A stretch of DNA of 64,000 bases from Schistocephalus solidus (GCA_017591395.1 WEDG01000280.1:1-64000); one strand, 5' to 3'; shown: positions 11,216 through 22,010, counted from the stretch's first letter. Notes: generated by a model not told the origin, from the sequence alone. Numbers and translations: made by a program.

Positions 11216-11242
11216 GAAGGCTTTCGAATCGTCAGTACAAAT
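11194..11242 (+). ncRNA. Decayed hammerhead ribozyme at the PLE1 pseudo-LTR edge
   Basis: A type I hammerhead layout is visible: a damaged core TAGATGA (expected CUGANGA), helix II GGAAGC/GCTTTC closing a GAGAAG loop, GAAT where GAAA is expected, a minimal helix III, the cleavage triplet GTC, and AGTA pairing back to TACT for helix I. PLE pseudo-LTRs are known to carry such ribozymes. The core substitutions should abolish cleavage in this copy. Confidence 0.5.
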
Positions 11243-11546
11243 ACAATTTGGTCCATGAACTCGCCCCGTCATCTTCTTCTTCACCTTCTTCAGGAGATTG
11301 TGAACGCGATAAGATATCGGGACCTTGAATCTTTACGCATATTATTTTATGCCATGGGCGCACAGCCCTCCACTTAGCACGCAGATGAGAGACTTTGGCA
11401 AGGCGTGAGTCATCCACCTACGCTCAGCTGAAATTCCTGCACCGGTGTTCTGACGAGAACGTCTTACCAAAATGCCTCGCATAAAGACCACCTGTGAACT
11501 CACAGCTATGCCAGCGGACGATGGCAGATATCAAGAATATAATGAC
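11216..11546 (+). repeat. Right pseudo-LTR of PLE1
   Basis: Direct repeat of 2949-3262, slightly longer because of a small insertion of TCTTC-rich sequence at about 11270-11290. It ends at GATATCAAGAATATAATGA, after which the two copies diverge. Confidence 0.75.
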
Positions 11547-12060
11547 CATATATAATGAAAAAAAGGCACCGGTCAAGGTCAAGGCGCGCAGCTCGTTTTT
11601 GAAAGCTAAGTGAAAGTTCTAATTTTTTCAAGATTTGCTTATCCAAAGCTTAAATAACTACCTGTTTTTTGATAAAATATTTGCACTTTTAACACTATAT
11701 CAACTGCTTATACCCTTGGTGCTCATCCACTTCTACAGGCGTGAACATTTAGAGTCAACGCTTTCAACCGATATAGCCTCGTTATAAGCCAGGTGGATCG
11801 GTTATATTAAGAAGCTTCTCAAACACGTATAAAGGTCCTTAGTTAAAATTTTGGAAAAAAAATTTGTCGCAGAATATTATTCGCCTGATTTTTTCCTAAG
11901 TTTGACCAAATTAAAGTCTCCTAGCGAAAATGAGAACGAAAATCTCGGCTCGTCGCAAGCTCTCAGCCATTGCACCGAAGCGTTGCTTGGTTGCATCAAG
12001 TAGTCACAGCAGTCATATGCATATGCAACCAATCGTTAAGTTAAGCAGCTTGATCTCTTT
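11547..12060. other. Unassigned AT-rich spacer between PLE1 and LINE B2
   Basis: No domain or repeat recognised. The 5' edge of LINE B copy 2 is somewhere near or to the right of this stretch and I cannot place it. Confidence 0.35.
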
Positions 12061-13321
12061 GCTTTGCAAAATTGTAATGATTATATGTCAAAGTTTGGAT
12101 CAGTTCTCTCTTTACTGGGAACTTATTCGACGGTGACATCTCTGCTCTTCCCTCTGAGGAATGTCAGCGTCCGGATTCTCTCGTCCATTTGGTTGCCAGG
12201 GAAACATCAGACCGACAAAAACAAAGTTATTATTTCTTTTAAAAAATGTTTCACGGGACAGACGACCAATTGACGTTGCCGTAGACTTCCTGTACTCTTG
12301 CGGTTTTAACTACAAAATAGCGTAAGCCAAACGCCTCTCCTTACGTAGCAAAAATCCCCCTATATTTTTCACCCTTTTTTCACCAATCGAGGTGGACTCC
12401 ATTTTTGCACAACGAGGTCGCATGTCTCGTTATCTAAAATTGCAAAATGTTTCCTTTGTCGGGATTTTACACCGATGAAGCGAAGGAATGTGTCTTCCCT
12501 CTTGCATAGGTCTTCGGCCCCTCAATCCATTATCCATAAGTCTGGTCATGGCTACGCAAACCATAACGAGACGATACAGCAATCTCCTATGGTGCCCAGT
12601 TCAAAAACCTCCTTAACTTCAACTCCCGCTCTTCTTTCAACGAATCCATTAACGCCTTCTTCCTCGTGAATAGGCATTTTCAACGCAGTAGCTCTCAGCC
12701 ATGACGTAAGCCCACCTTTAATGTCAGTAACTCCGTCTAAATTGCCAAGACCGACTGCTTCTACGTTTCAGCGTAGTTTTCCTTGTATTTCTACTGTTGA
12801 CTTTGTCAACAAAACTGGGTAAAGTCCACCTCTTTCCCATTCCACACTATCCACTCCGGTCTCAGCTGTCCAATTTATTAAACTTATCAATAACCTGGAC
12901 CAGTCAAAGTATGCTCCAAACTTAAGTTCCAAAAAGAAAAACGTTAATAAATTTGGGAAACCTCCTAACCCTTCAGCATCTACCATTCATACCCAAAATT
13001 TCCTTAGAAATTATCCCAAACAATCAACTTCTCAGACTGCCCCATTATTTAACCCTACCCCTTACGGTAACAGTTTTCTAAAACAATTTGTTCCATTTCC
13101 AAATCTTATTCTCCCCTATATTATTCCAATATTCCTCAAAATCCTGTTTTAAGGCCTCCTATTTTTGCTAACGCGGAAAATAGCTGTCCTCTCAATGGAT
13201 ACCAAAAAAATGTTTCTCTACAATAATCCTAATTTTGTTCGCAGTAACAGCTTAGCTAATTGTAGACAGCAGCCATTTTACTTTCCATGAGCACCTTTTT
13301 ATAAATAACGATAACCCTACT

Positions 13322-13990
13322 TTGGATACTCGAACTACGCTCGGTGTCATATTACTTAATGCTAGATCTTTTTTAAATAAGGTGGCGCAACTGAGAGCCA
13401 TTGCTTTCGAGTTAATGCCCAATGTTTTATGTGTAACTGAATCTTGGACCCATCCCTTAATTTCCGACTCTTTGCTTGCCTTCTCTATATCAATGCTTCA
13501 TTTAAGCACTTCCCTTTTTATCTAGATGTTACATCATTCCCTGGTAATTACTGCTTCGCATCCATTATCCTGTCGCTCGAAAAAAGGCGATTCTCAGCTG
13601 TATTTACAACACGCCTAATTCATCATCCGATGATGATGCAAAAACTTTGTGAAATTTTTAAATTGATTTCGGAGTCCAATTTAAACATTAAAATAATCGC
13701 TGGGGCCTATAATTTTCCTGAAATTGACTGGATTTAAAAATCTTGTCCACCCAGATTTCAGCCTTTCCTCGATACCATTAATTTTTCTAATTTATCCCAG
13801 CTTGTCCGTTCTCCAACGAGAGACAAGCATATTTTAGACCTGATTTTCACAAACGACATTGCTCCCCTCTTCGTTGATTTTAAGCAGGGTCTCATCCAAA
13901 GTGACCGTTCACTTATTCACTGTTGCCTTCCGATTGATTCATCGAAAAAGGTTAGTGCCGTTCGTACCTATCATGCTTTTGACCTCGCAG
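13322..13990 (+). pseudogene. APE-type endonuclease domain (LINE B2)
   Basis: The domain starts with GVILLNARSFLNKVAQLRAI, has the conserved CVTESW at 13431-13448 with the catalytic Glu, then breaks frame. AGAYNFPEIDW at 13701-13734 stands for the usual GDFN block with Asp lost. After a stop, RSPTRDKHILDLIFTNDIAP at about 13810-13870 gives the C-terminal LDLIFT block, followed by SDRSLIHCCL in place of SDH. The missing Asp alone would inactivate it. Confidence 0.8.
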
Positions 13991-13992
13991 AT

Positions 13993-15455
13993 ATGAGCTT
14001 AATATGTAACTTTTTGGACTCATTGGACTCGCAGGATCTCTCCTCCATGAACGACGCAGCAAGTCTTTGTGACTTCATGTCAGTCGTTTCAAATAACATC
14101 CTGGAGTCTGAGCCAAACAAAATATTCAAGCCCTACGTCTCGGAATCCACCGTTTCTCACTTTCGTTTGCCACGACTAAAGAAATTGAAGAAGCAGTTGA
14201 AAGATCAAAATGCTAGTTCGTTATCTGTACATCCAAGGATCGCAGAGATTTTTGAATTAGCCTCTAAGATTCGTCTTGCACGTGACAGGCAGAGGGAATC
14301 TTGCACACTGAGTGAGCCAAACTCTGCAAAATCTGTTGCTTTACTGTTCCGCCGTCGATCCTCCTCTAAATGAGTTTATGAAATTCCTCCATTACTAAAC
14401 GAAGACAAGAACTTCCTTCTGGAAGACTCAAACAAGGCAGAACTGTTGAGTGCGTTCTTCGCAAATCATCTTACGATGGAATCTGAACTGGTTCCAACGT
14501 TTCAGGCATCCTCATTGAATGTTATCAGCAATATTGATTTCTCCTTAAAACTAATTCGTAAGCAAATAATTCGTCTAAAACACTCGCACTCTTCGGGAAC
14601 TGACGGTATTCAAAACTCAGTTATTAAGAGAGTGCTGAGCTTTCCCGATTGCGAAGCCATGTATTCTCAGTTTATATTTTAAACGGATTCTTTCCTGACT
14701 CATGAAAGACATCTATTATTCTTCCTGTCTTCAAGTCGGGATCTCTTTCGGACGTAAATAATTATCGAGGCATTCACAAAACCCCGGCTCTATCATAACT
14801 TCTTGAAAAAATTATATTTTACCCAGTTCTCGACTTTTGCCTAGAAAATAAGCTCTTAAGTGACTCGCAATATGGATTTCTACCTGGGAGATCATGCGAA
14901 GTGTGTCACTTAGCTTTTCTTAACCTAGTCACTTCCCTTTGTAATGAGCAGCAGTCAGTGGTTGTGATCTTCTTTGACCTGAGCAAACCCTTTGACAAGG
15001 AACCGCACAGACGTCTTCTAGTGAAACTAGAAGCCCTCGGCATCCGGCCTCCTCTCCTTGACTTCATTGGTTTCTACTTGTCTAACCACAGCCAAAAGGT
15101 CTAAGTAGGAAATAGCTATTCGACGCCTCAACCGATCACGAATGGCGTTTTTCAAGGCACGGTTCTAGGTCCCCTTCTCTTCATTCAGTACATTTACAAA
15201 ATTTCAACTTTACTCACAAATTAACAAAATTTCGTTTACGCTGACGATCTCAAGTGCATTTATTTATTTTCTAAACACACTGCCAATAGTTGCGTTGATA
15301 AAATGAACACTGATCTACTTATGCTCTCACGTGGGAGCTGTAATTGGCAGATGGAATTTTCTCCATCCAAGAACAGTTTCATGTGTTTTGGCCCCGCCAA
15401 GCTTCCTGGACACCTAGTATTTCAAAATAGTACTATTTTAGACTGTGTCAGTCTT
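13993..15455 (+). pseudogene. Linker and reverse transcriptase (LINE B2), truncated
   Basis: An Asp/Ser-rich linker (13993-14373) runs into AELLSAFFANHLTMESE and RLKHSHSSGTDGIQNSVIKR at 14572-14631, the finger motif. Later blocks are in other frames: LSDSQYGFLPGRSC at about 14858-14898, VVVIFFDLSKPFDKEPHRR at about 14958-15013, GVFQGTVLGPLLF at about 15146-15184, and YADD at 15237-15248. The thumb reads WQMEFSPSKNSFMCFGPAKL and stops at about 15455. Lys replaces the second residue after the usual AFDKV, and at least five frame breaks are present. Confidence 0.8.
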
Positions 15456-15461
15456 GTCAGC

Positions 15462-16275
15462 CTACTGTATGACGTAATACTTGTCCATCCGTTGAAACAC
15501 AATGTAAGAGCCATCATAAGGGGAACAAAGAGGCTTGCGAACTGCATCGTGCCGGACGAAGATGAATGGAGCAGATTTAAGGTCGTCTTGCACAAAAACG
15601 CGTTTGGATGTCAGGTGAGTGGGATTTGGACGCAATTGAGCCATGCGCTGTTTCAATTGTTGAACGAAAGCATTCGACAAGCTAATGTCTACGGTGAAAG
15701 CCTGCACAAATTCGCCGGGAAGGCGGAGAGGTGTACCGTGTACAAGTTCTGCTGAAGTACTTTGAATGTCCTCTTTGACAGCTGATCGAATACCCAAAAG
15801 GACAGGGGGTAAGTTGTCACTTCACGCAGTTGTGTCTGAGTGAGACATCAGTGCTGTCTTAAGTTGACGATGCAGTCGTTCCCCGAGGCCGTTAGAAGCA
15901 GGGTGATATGCCGTTGTCATGATGTGCGCACACCCGAGAAGTTTAGTGAACTCACGGAAGAGACTAGATTGAAACTGGCTTCCGCGGTCAGTGGTAATGG
16001 TGGCTGGCACACCAAAATTGGCAATCCAGTAATACAGGAAGACCATGGCAATATTTTCTGCCGAGGTATCCGATATCAGAATTGTAATTGGCCATCGTGT
16101 GAAACGGTCGACTGCTGTGAAAAATATGTGTGTACCCACGTGAAGGTGGAAACGGCCCAACTAAGTCTGAGTGAACGTGATGGAATCGAACGTCCGGAAC
16201 AGCAAATGTGCTTGTTGGGGAAAAGGTTTGGCGATGCACTTTGTTTTTCTGGCACGCGAAACATTGCTTATCCAA
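15462..16275 (-). pseudogene. Gypsy integrase
   Basis: Read in two or three frames. CFACQKNKVHRQ gives the end of the N-terminal zinc-binding region. HSDLVGPFPPSRGYTH contains the first catalytic Asp. FFTAVDRFTRWP and TTDRGSQFQSSLF contain the second Asp, and AYHPASNGLGERLHRQLK contains the catalytic Glu. The C-terminal part at 15462-15797 reads ELVHGTPLRLPGEF and FVRHDAVRKPLCSPYDG. A frameshift near 16160 and another at about 15815 break the frame. The enzyme would insert the cDNA into the genome. Confidence 0.85.
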
Positions 16276-17069
16276 AGGGCGATGTCGAAGTTGATTTTTT
16301 GCCAGACAAATTGAATAGCAATTAGTTGGCTACAGGTGCGGATGCCAGGATGCGACAGAGAGTAAAAATGGTTAAACACTACGTTACGGTAGGATAATGG
16401 AACAACAGGTCGCGGAATGCCTGTGGACCAGTCGCATAAATTCGTACCTGCTGATGCTGGAAGTGGTGCACCTCGAAGCTGCAAAGTACTAGATTTACGC
16501 AAATCAGCAATGGGCTCGTCTTCTAGTTGGAGATCTGCTAGCTTCGCTAGGCGGCATTTGGATGACAAGGTGTTGATGTCCGGTCTCGATAATGCATCGG
16601 CAACGACATTGTCGCTGCCTCGGACATAGCGGATATCAGCAGTTAACTGCGAGATAAAGTCAAGGTGACACACTTTTCCGGGCGAGTACCTATCTGGTTT
16701 GGCCTTGAGGGCGTAAGTAAGAGGTTTGTGGTCGGTATGAACCTGAAAATCTCTTCCCTCTAATAGGTGGCGAAAATGACGAATAGCCAGGTATATAGCC
16801 AGGAGCTCACGAGAGAAAGAACTGTAGCGAGTCTGCGCCGGTTGTAGCTTCTGTGAAAAGAAAGCCAATGGCTGCAACAGGTTATTCACCTGTTGATGTA
16901 AGACTGCGCCGACAGCACTGTTGGAAGCGTCAGTGGTCAAAATCAACTGCTTTGAAGCGTCAGAGTTGAGGTGGTGCAGCATGGTTGCATCATCGAGGGC
17001 CTTCCTGGCTGCCTCAAAAGCTGAGCGAGCTGCCGGTGAAAGTTTGATCGGCTTGGCTTTCGAATTCAA
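16161..17069 (-). pseudogene. Gypsy RNase H and zinc-binding region
   Basis: The open frame begins in the RT-RNase H connection. It has LILTTDASNSAVGAVLHQ with the first catalytic Asp, SRELLAIYLAIRHFRHLLEG with the catalytic Glu, FQVHTDHKPLTYAL with the second Asp, and SDNVVADALSRPD. It continues with HFYSLSHPGIR, the start of the integrase HHCC finger. The Cys pair is only readable in the next frame (16275 downward), so the frame is shifted inside the finger. Confidence 0.85.
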
Positions 17070-17760
17070 ATATCAGTCAATGGAGCCAGTATTGCCGCAC
17101 AGTTGGGAATAAAACGTTGGTAATAATTGATCAGTCCAATGAAACGTCGCAGTTGTGTGAGGGTCTTCGGAGACGGAAAAGATAAAACGCTTTGCACCTT
17201 CTCTGAAAGTGGTTTGATTCCATGCTGATCGACGTGATGACCAAGAAAATTAAGAGAAGGGACGCCAAAAAGACATTTGTCGACGTTTAATTGCAAACCA
17301 TGTTGCTAGAAACGCAAGTGTGATGCATGTCCCACTGGCGAAGAACTTGCGACGAGTATGTCATCAATATAGACAAAGGTAAACGAAAGACCGTGCTAGA
17401 CCTCATCAATAAACCACTGGAAGGATTGGGCGGCGTTACGCAAACCGAAAGGCATGTGGAGAAATTCGAACAAGCCAAAAATGCGTTGTGATTGCAGTCT
17501 TTGGGATGTCATCCTCAGCGACCGGTATTTGATGATACGCTCTCAAATATGAATGGGGTACCGATTGGGGACAGTTGCTATGTTCAAAGCACGATAATCC
17601 CCACATGACCTCCAATTTTCGGCTGATTTCTTGGGGACCATGTGCACAGGAGAGGCCCATGGGCTGGAAGAAGGGTTAATAATGCCCAAATTTAGCATGT
17701 GTTCGAACTCACTTCTAGCCACCCGCAACTTTACTGGATGAAGCCTACGTGGGTGGGCAT
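17066..17760 (-). pseudogene. Gypsy reverse transcriptase
   Basis: In order on the minus strand: [20 protein letters not shown] and [20 protein letters not shown] (fingers), the FEFLHMPFGLRNAAQSFQ-like palm block, FVYIDDILVASS with the catalytic YIDD at 17360-17371, then LNVDKCLFGVPSLNFLGH and the LRRFIGLINYYQRFI connection. Frame changes occur at about 17290, 17440 and 17545. The order is typical for Ty3/Gypsy pol. Confidence 0.85.
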
Positions 17761-18097
17761 GAACGGGTTGTCCTGTGGTAACTTTGTGATGCTTAACTGT
17801 GTACTGAACTTTTTCGGTAAACTGACAAGGTTAAGTGAGGGATGGATAGTCCTTCAATATGTCAGCAAATGGTGAACTTGGAATAGTCAAGTGCATGCCA
17901 ACCAAAGTTTCAGAGGTAACCGTACTGACGGTAAAAAGTCTGGTTGTAGTATCAATGAGTCGACGATGCTTCCAATCAGTTAAAAGGCCAAAATTTGAGA
18001 GGAAATAAGCTTCAATAATCGGTGACTGGACGTCGGCTAGGATAACAACCCATTGGAAACACCACCTTAGACCAAGGTTAAGAGTTAGGGACTGTTG

Positions 18098-18289
18098 TCA
18101 GAATGTGTGGATGACGGTGTTGTTAGCAGTCTGCAATGAGAACTGTGAAGGCTTGAGGTGATGACGCCTAGGAGGCGGGATAACGCTTACCTCAGGATCG
18201 GTATCTACAAGAAAACGGAGACAACTCGACTTATCGGTGATGTAGAAGAGGCGACTGGGTCGCGGTTGGCCAGCAGCAGTCGTCGCCAT
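18098..18289 (-). pseudogene. Gypsy aspartic protease with altered active site
   Basis: The frame reads RLFYITDKSSCLRFLVDTDPEVSVIPP. The family active site is DTG followed by Ala; here it is DTDP, so the invariant Gly is replaced by Asp. That change alone should inactivate the protease that processes Gag-Pol. Confidence 0.75.
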
Positions 18290-19256
18290 TACTGGCTAGC
18301 GTTGTCGTTTAACTGTTGCGGCTTCTTTGGGAATTTGCACGGCGGAAAACACTTGCGTGCTTTCACGCCATAGGTACGATGGTACCAGCACACGGTCTGT
18401 GGCTGCCATTCTCGTGATTTGGACAGTTGACATTGATATGTTTGACGACTATTTGACTGGAGGTTGTTGATGATAGAACACATGTTGTTGACTTGCGTGC
18501 ATAAAAGGCGTACGGTATCCTTCAAATCTTCATAATCACTGCAACGCACGATATTTGATGCTTGCGAAAGGTCAGATGATGGTGCGGCCCGTCGATAGGC
18601 ACTACAGCACGATGATAACGTCAGAAAAGGAGGGTCACGTTCTGACTTTCGAGTACCTTGATGAGCAGGAGTGTCAATATTATGAGATCTGGAAGTGGAC
18701 ACCGATGGCTGTTGAAGACTTGAACATGCGGTACCGCTTGGGTAGCATTCCATGATTCTGTCTGCATGAGTGGCTAGTTTATCCAATGAGGTGCTCGTGT
18801 CGAGCAAAGCCAATTCCTGCTGCAAGGGCAGGGGAAGCTTATCCAGCCAGATCTGTCGGAAAATTGCATCATTCATATGACGACCAGCAAGCAAAGAACG
18901 CATGTGTCACATAAGTTGTGAAGGTGTTTGATCACCAAGTTCGACTTGCGTGAAATACTCACGCAGCATTCGGTGGCCGACTTGGCCACACTATTAATTA
19001 CAGCATCCTTCAACTGGGTGTATGGCTCCTCAGCAGGGATAGGATCAAGGAGGTCCTCGATGTCAATGGCAACATCGAAAGGAAGTGATTGCACTACGTA
19101 TGAATAACGCGTGCGTTCACTGGTGATACGGCGCGTCGAGAAAACTGCCTCGATTTGCCTAAACCATACGCGAGGGTTGCTCGGCGTAAATGGGGTCAAT
19201 TTGAAAGAGAGGCCATGGACGTCAAGAGAGTCTGTATTAGTCTCAGTGTCCGTCAT
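18289..19256 (-). pseudogene. Gypsy gag
   Basis: The start Met at 19256 leads into LSFKLTPFTPSNPRVWFRQI and RYSYVVQSLPFDVAIDIEDL, the capsid-like core of flatworm Gypsy gags. After a frameshift near 18900-18960 the frame reads FRQIWLDKLPLPLQQELALL. It ends in a Cys/His-rich stretch, CWYHRTYGVKARKCFPPCKF at about 18345-18400, a nucleocapsid-like zinc knuckle with non-standard spacing. Gag would form the particle for reverse transcription. Confidence 0.75.
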
Positions 19257-19290
19257 AGTAAGTGATATGGTGCGTTATGATAGAAAAGTG

Positions 19291-19302
19291 GGGTCACCAA
19301 TT
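19291..19302 (-). promoter_or_regulatory. Primer-binding site of the Gypsy element
   Basis: Minus-strand TGGTGACCCCAC begins with the TGG that pairs with a tRNA CCA end and lies just upstream of gag, with LTR-like sequence immediately before it. The matching tRNA 3' end would be GTGGGGTCACCA. Confidence 0.6.
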
Positions 19303-19690
19303 TTGTAGTGCAGACGAGGGTCGAAACTGCTAAGAACCGAGGTGTACAAAATAAATTAACGCTAAGCGGAGAATTGTGTCTAAAATAAAAACGACAAAAG
19401 GACGGAAAAAATGTCAGAGGATTGTTAGAATGCAGACTCACAAAAAACGAAGATTCTAGATAGCAGTGTTGTTGAGGATTGTTATGAACTCTGAGCTAGA
19501 TCCAGAAAGCTATGCAGCAAGGATGAGGAGCAGAGTCAGAAGTTCAATTGAGACGGCGATCAGTAGAATGCAATTGAGAAATGAAGATCAATCGTTGCAA
19601 TTGACTGCAAGTAATTGAGAGAGATCAGTACAATAAAGATGGCAGCGGTGACACGCAGCAGCGAAAACAGATGACGTCCAACATGCCGGT
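19303..19690 (-). repeat. Probable 5' LTR region of the Gypsy element
   Basis: Position relative to the primer-binding site requires the 5' LTR here. Without a 3' LTR copy to compare I cannot set its outer edge, and no convincing TG...CA ends are fixed. The region has no coding pattern. Confidence 0.35.
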
Positions 19691-20137
19691 TGAAGCTGGC
19701 TGTTGTTTTTATTAAGCACATTGAAACAAGCGATCATAAAGTTTCAGGTGAACAAGAAAGATACAAAGATGTAAAATGTACAAATACCTACATCAGTCAC
19801 TTGGCTTCAACGTTCAGCCTATCACTGTTTCTGCCCACTGGGAAAATGCTTTCGAGTATGACACATTTGAATGGTCTTTCCCCTATCATCCATAATCTTT
19901 TCCAGCTGACTGACTTATTTAACATGCTCCTGACTGCCAGCTCTCTTGTTCGACACTCTCTTGTCTCATTATCTTGAATCATCATGAAAACATTATTTGT
20001 CTCATTTTGTAAACCAACAAACTAACACATGAAAACTATACCCTAGTGATTATTATTTGCCTGCCTCGGAACATTTGACCAATGCTAACACTTTTTTATG
20101 AATTTACGAAAATGCGCATTGAAAGATTCAAAAGACG

Positions 20138-20190
20138 ACTTGGTGAGCATACGCACTGCTTTCGATAACTTCTCTTCAATCCAGTACATT
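20138..20190 (-). ncRNA. Hammerhead-like terminus of PLE2 (minus arm), damaged
   Basis: The minus strand shows TTGAAGA in place of CUGANGA, a short GA...TC helix II, GAAA, an AGCA...TGCT helix III and a C-rich helix I partner. The first core C is changed to T, so activity is unlikely. Confidence 0.4.
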
Positions 20191-20366
20191 CACAGATAAA
20201 CGTTGCAACACAGGTGAAATTTAAAACATTAAATCGATAATGTTCGTCCGTTTGTGTGGGTTATCTGAGAAATGTGCATAGGGGGAGAATGATGAGAGAC
20301 AGTGTGATAAGTAAATCCATTCTAGGAGAAGAGGCAGGACAGAAAAAGGGCTGGGGATGCATGCAG

Positions 20367-20855
20367 TTAAGCAGCCGTTGGCCAAGCTAAGGGCGGAGCT
20401 TGACCGAGGTTCATTTGTGTGCAAAAGACCGGCTTCTTCAACCTACTGGCAGTCGCTTCTGTTGATGCTAGTAGACGTTGACGCAGTGGATTGGCGTAGC
20501 TTGGTGACACCTTATAAATTATATGGAAATGTTTTCTGGGGTCCACACTATGCCCGTGGTCAAGAAGATGTGCAAGGATGGCGCTTTTCATGCTCTGGAC
20601 TTCCCCTTTGCTCAGCCATGCAGGAATGTGTTCTTTTATTCTTTTTGATAAGCGCTGATTCGCGTGACCAATATAACCTGCTACAAAGGAGCAAGTAAAT
20701 GAGTTAATGCACATGGAGGTGGTCTGAGCCAACAACCTCTCCTTGCCTTTGCCTCGTAAAAAAGGGTTGGTTGAGAACACTATCTGAAGTTTCACTGCTG
20801 GGAACGTATGTGTAACGGCTTGGTAAAGGTGCCTTTTCAGGAGTTCACAAGCCAA
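20367..20855 (-). pseudogene. PLE2 GIY-YIG endonuclease (minus arm)
   Basis: This 162-residue frame holds the C-terminal third of the PLE protein. INSFTCSFVAGYIGHANQRL is the GIY-YIG core, with the YIG triplet intact. Then SKRIKEHIPAWLSKGEVQSM, AILAHLLDHGHSVDPRKHFH with a conserved His, and RQRLLASTEATASRLKKPVF. The neighbouring RT is in other frames of the same strand. Confidence 0.8.
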
Positions 20856-20916
20856 ATCCCTTGAAAAGGAACTGTAAGAAATAGAGTTTTCTTTTTCACA
20901 GTAACCTTAGTAGGTT

Positions 20917-21909
20917 TCACTGGTCTTGCGACAAGATGCTTTGCAAGAAACCGATCTGGGTATCCGTTCTCTCGAAAAGGTTTTCAGATCTTCCCAAGCT
21001 CCTCTTCAATACTATTTTCCATGCAAATTTTTCTGGCCCTTTGCACAAAGCAACGGACAAAATTGCACTTCTGTTGGAGAGATACGAAATCGCAAAGTTC
21101 ATATATTGCCCGGACCATGTTTTCTTTCGATAAACGCTCGTTTGGATGCCGCCGTCAGGTCTTCTGCTTTGAAGGACGTCTAAGAAAGAGTGTGAACCTG
21201 CTCTTTCAATCTCCTCCATGAATTTGATTGACGGATGTGCTTGGTTTACAGTCTATAAGAGCTCGTCATATTTTTTTACTTCTTTGACAATTGCAAAGAT
21301 GTCGTCGATGTATCAGCCGTATTGCCTTAGATTTTTGATCTCTCCACTTAGCTGAAATTTAACCAGCTTGCCCATTAATACATCGGCTAGGAAAGGTATA
21401 AGTAGCGAACCCATAGCAAAGCAATCTATTTGTCCGTATAGTTGGTTATCAAAAAGGAACTGCACATTTAACGTGCATCGAAGTAATAATTCTTTCAGGG
21501 CATTTGTCGATATTCATGTTTCTTGCTCACTGGTCAATTGGAAATCACAGAGGTAATCGACTGTCTCAGTGAGAGCGACGTTTGTAAAAAGTGATGAGGC
21601 ATCCAAAAATAGCATCTTCGTGCAATTTAAGTTAAGGTCTTTGACGTCTTCAGTAAATTCGAAGGTATATCGGTAGCCACGTGGCGCTAGCTGACGTTGT
21701 ACAGGCTTCCGTTTTTCTGCTAACCACTTTGCTCTGGCATAATAAGGAGAGTTTCGCATGTATAAAATCAGACGAAGTGGCAAGCTTTCTTCTTCAATCT
21801 TCGGTAGACCAAAGAGTCGAGGGATGTATGTACCTACTTGTGTGATACGTTCGAGGTCACGGTCACGTAGAAATTCCCATCCATGGAGTCTTTTTAAGCA
21901 GTCAGTCAA
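20917..21909 (-). pseudogene. PLE2 reverse transcriptase (minus arm)
   Basis: Read in two main frames: 21514-21909 holds fingers and first palm Asp (LFLDASSLFTNV), then the middle (21220-21513) needs other frames and includes the catalytic YIDD at 21301-21312. 20917-21219 holds SFLDVLQSRRPDGGI and YRKKTWSGQYMNFA, the conserved PLE C-terminal RT block. It is better preserved than the plus arm, which has YVND at the same place. Confidence 0.8.
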
Positions 21910-21960
21910 TTTTGCCTCTATTTCATCATTGCAATCCTTTTCTTAATGCACATCTCAAAA

Positions 21961-22010
21961 TTTATTTTGGTCGGTACTTTTTGCACTCTATTCTATCCGA
22001 CCAAAATAAA
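21961..22010. repeat. Centre of the PLE2 inverted repeat
   Basis: TTTATTTTGGTCGG (21961-21974) and its exact reverse complement (21997-22010) flank a 22-nt spacer. The imperfect palindrome continues outward into both PLE arms. Confidence 0.85.

Larger units (their letters stand above)
2949..11546 (+). mobile_element. Penelope-like element (PLE1) with pseudo-LTRs, split by nested insertions
   Basis: The outer limits are set by two direct repeats of about 0.3 kb (2949-3262 and 11216-11546). PLE coding sequence lies between them but only from about 8.8 to 10.95 kb. The remainder is a LINE (3263-8640) inserted just inside the left repeat, and a SINE (10281-10429) sits inside the PLE coding region. 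PLEs encode an RT related to telomerase plus a GIY-YIG endonuclease and often carry pseudo-LTRs with hammerhead motifs. Both enzymes are recognisable here but broken by stops and frameshifts, so this copy is inactive. A short TATAAT-like word flanks both ends but is too weak to call a target duplication. Confidence 0.75.
12061..15455 (+). mobile_element. LINE B copy 2, long but 3'-truncated
   Basis: The copy has an endonuclease and an RT of the same family as 4556-6418, so it extends much further 5' than that copy. The 5' part (12.06-13.3 kb) contains a Ser/Pro-rich decayed reading frame that may be an ORF1 or a 5' UTR. Coding stops abruptly at about 15455, just after the RT thumb starts, where the minus-strand Gypsy element begins. 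Both partners lack their expected 3' ends at this point, which suggests a deletion junction rather than a clean insertion. Confidence 0.7.
15457..19302 (-). mobile_element. Ty3/Gypsy LTR retrotransposon, gag-pol on the minus strand, no 3' LTR
   Basis: Read on the minus strand from 19302 the order is primer-binding site, gag, zinc knuckle, aspartic protease, RT, RNase H, zinc-binding region and integrase, the Ty3/Gypsy order. The pol frame ends at 15462 against LINE B2 sequence with no 3' LTR visible. Several frameshifts and stops are present. Codon use and GC content are higher than in the surrounding introns. Confidence 0.85.
20105..21985 (-). mobile_element. PLE family 2, minus-strand arm of a head-to-head pair
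   Basis: Read on the minus strand from the junction at about 21985: RT motif RLFGLPKIEEESLPLRLIL, MRNSPYYARAKWLAEK, LNLNCTKMLFLDASSLFTNV (21514-21909), an intact YIDD at 21301-21312, FLDVLQSRRPDGGIQTSVYR at about 21120-21190, and a GIY-YIG domain at 20367-20855 (FTCSFVAGYIGHANQRLSKR, KEHIPAWLSKGE). The outer end at about 20138-20190 has a hammerhead-like terminus. The arm mirrors 21986-23830 almost to the end. Confidence 0.85.

Noticed and set aside
11232..11417. Protein antisense to the PLE1 pseudo-LTR
   Set aside because: It lies entirely within a terminal repeat and is not kept open in the left copy.
15440..15470. 3' LTR of the Gypsy element
   Set aside because: No copy of the 19.3-19.7 kb sequence is found after the integrase stop; LINE B2 sequence starts at once.
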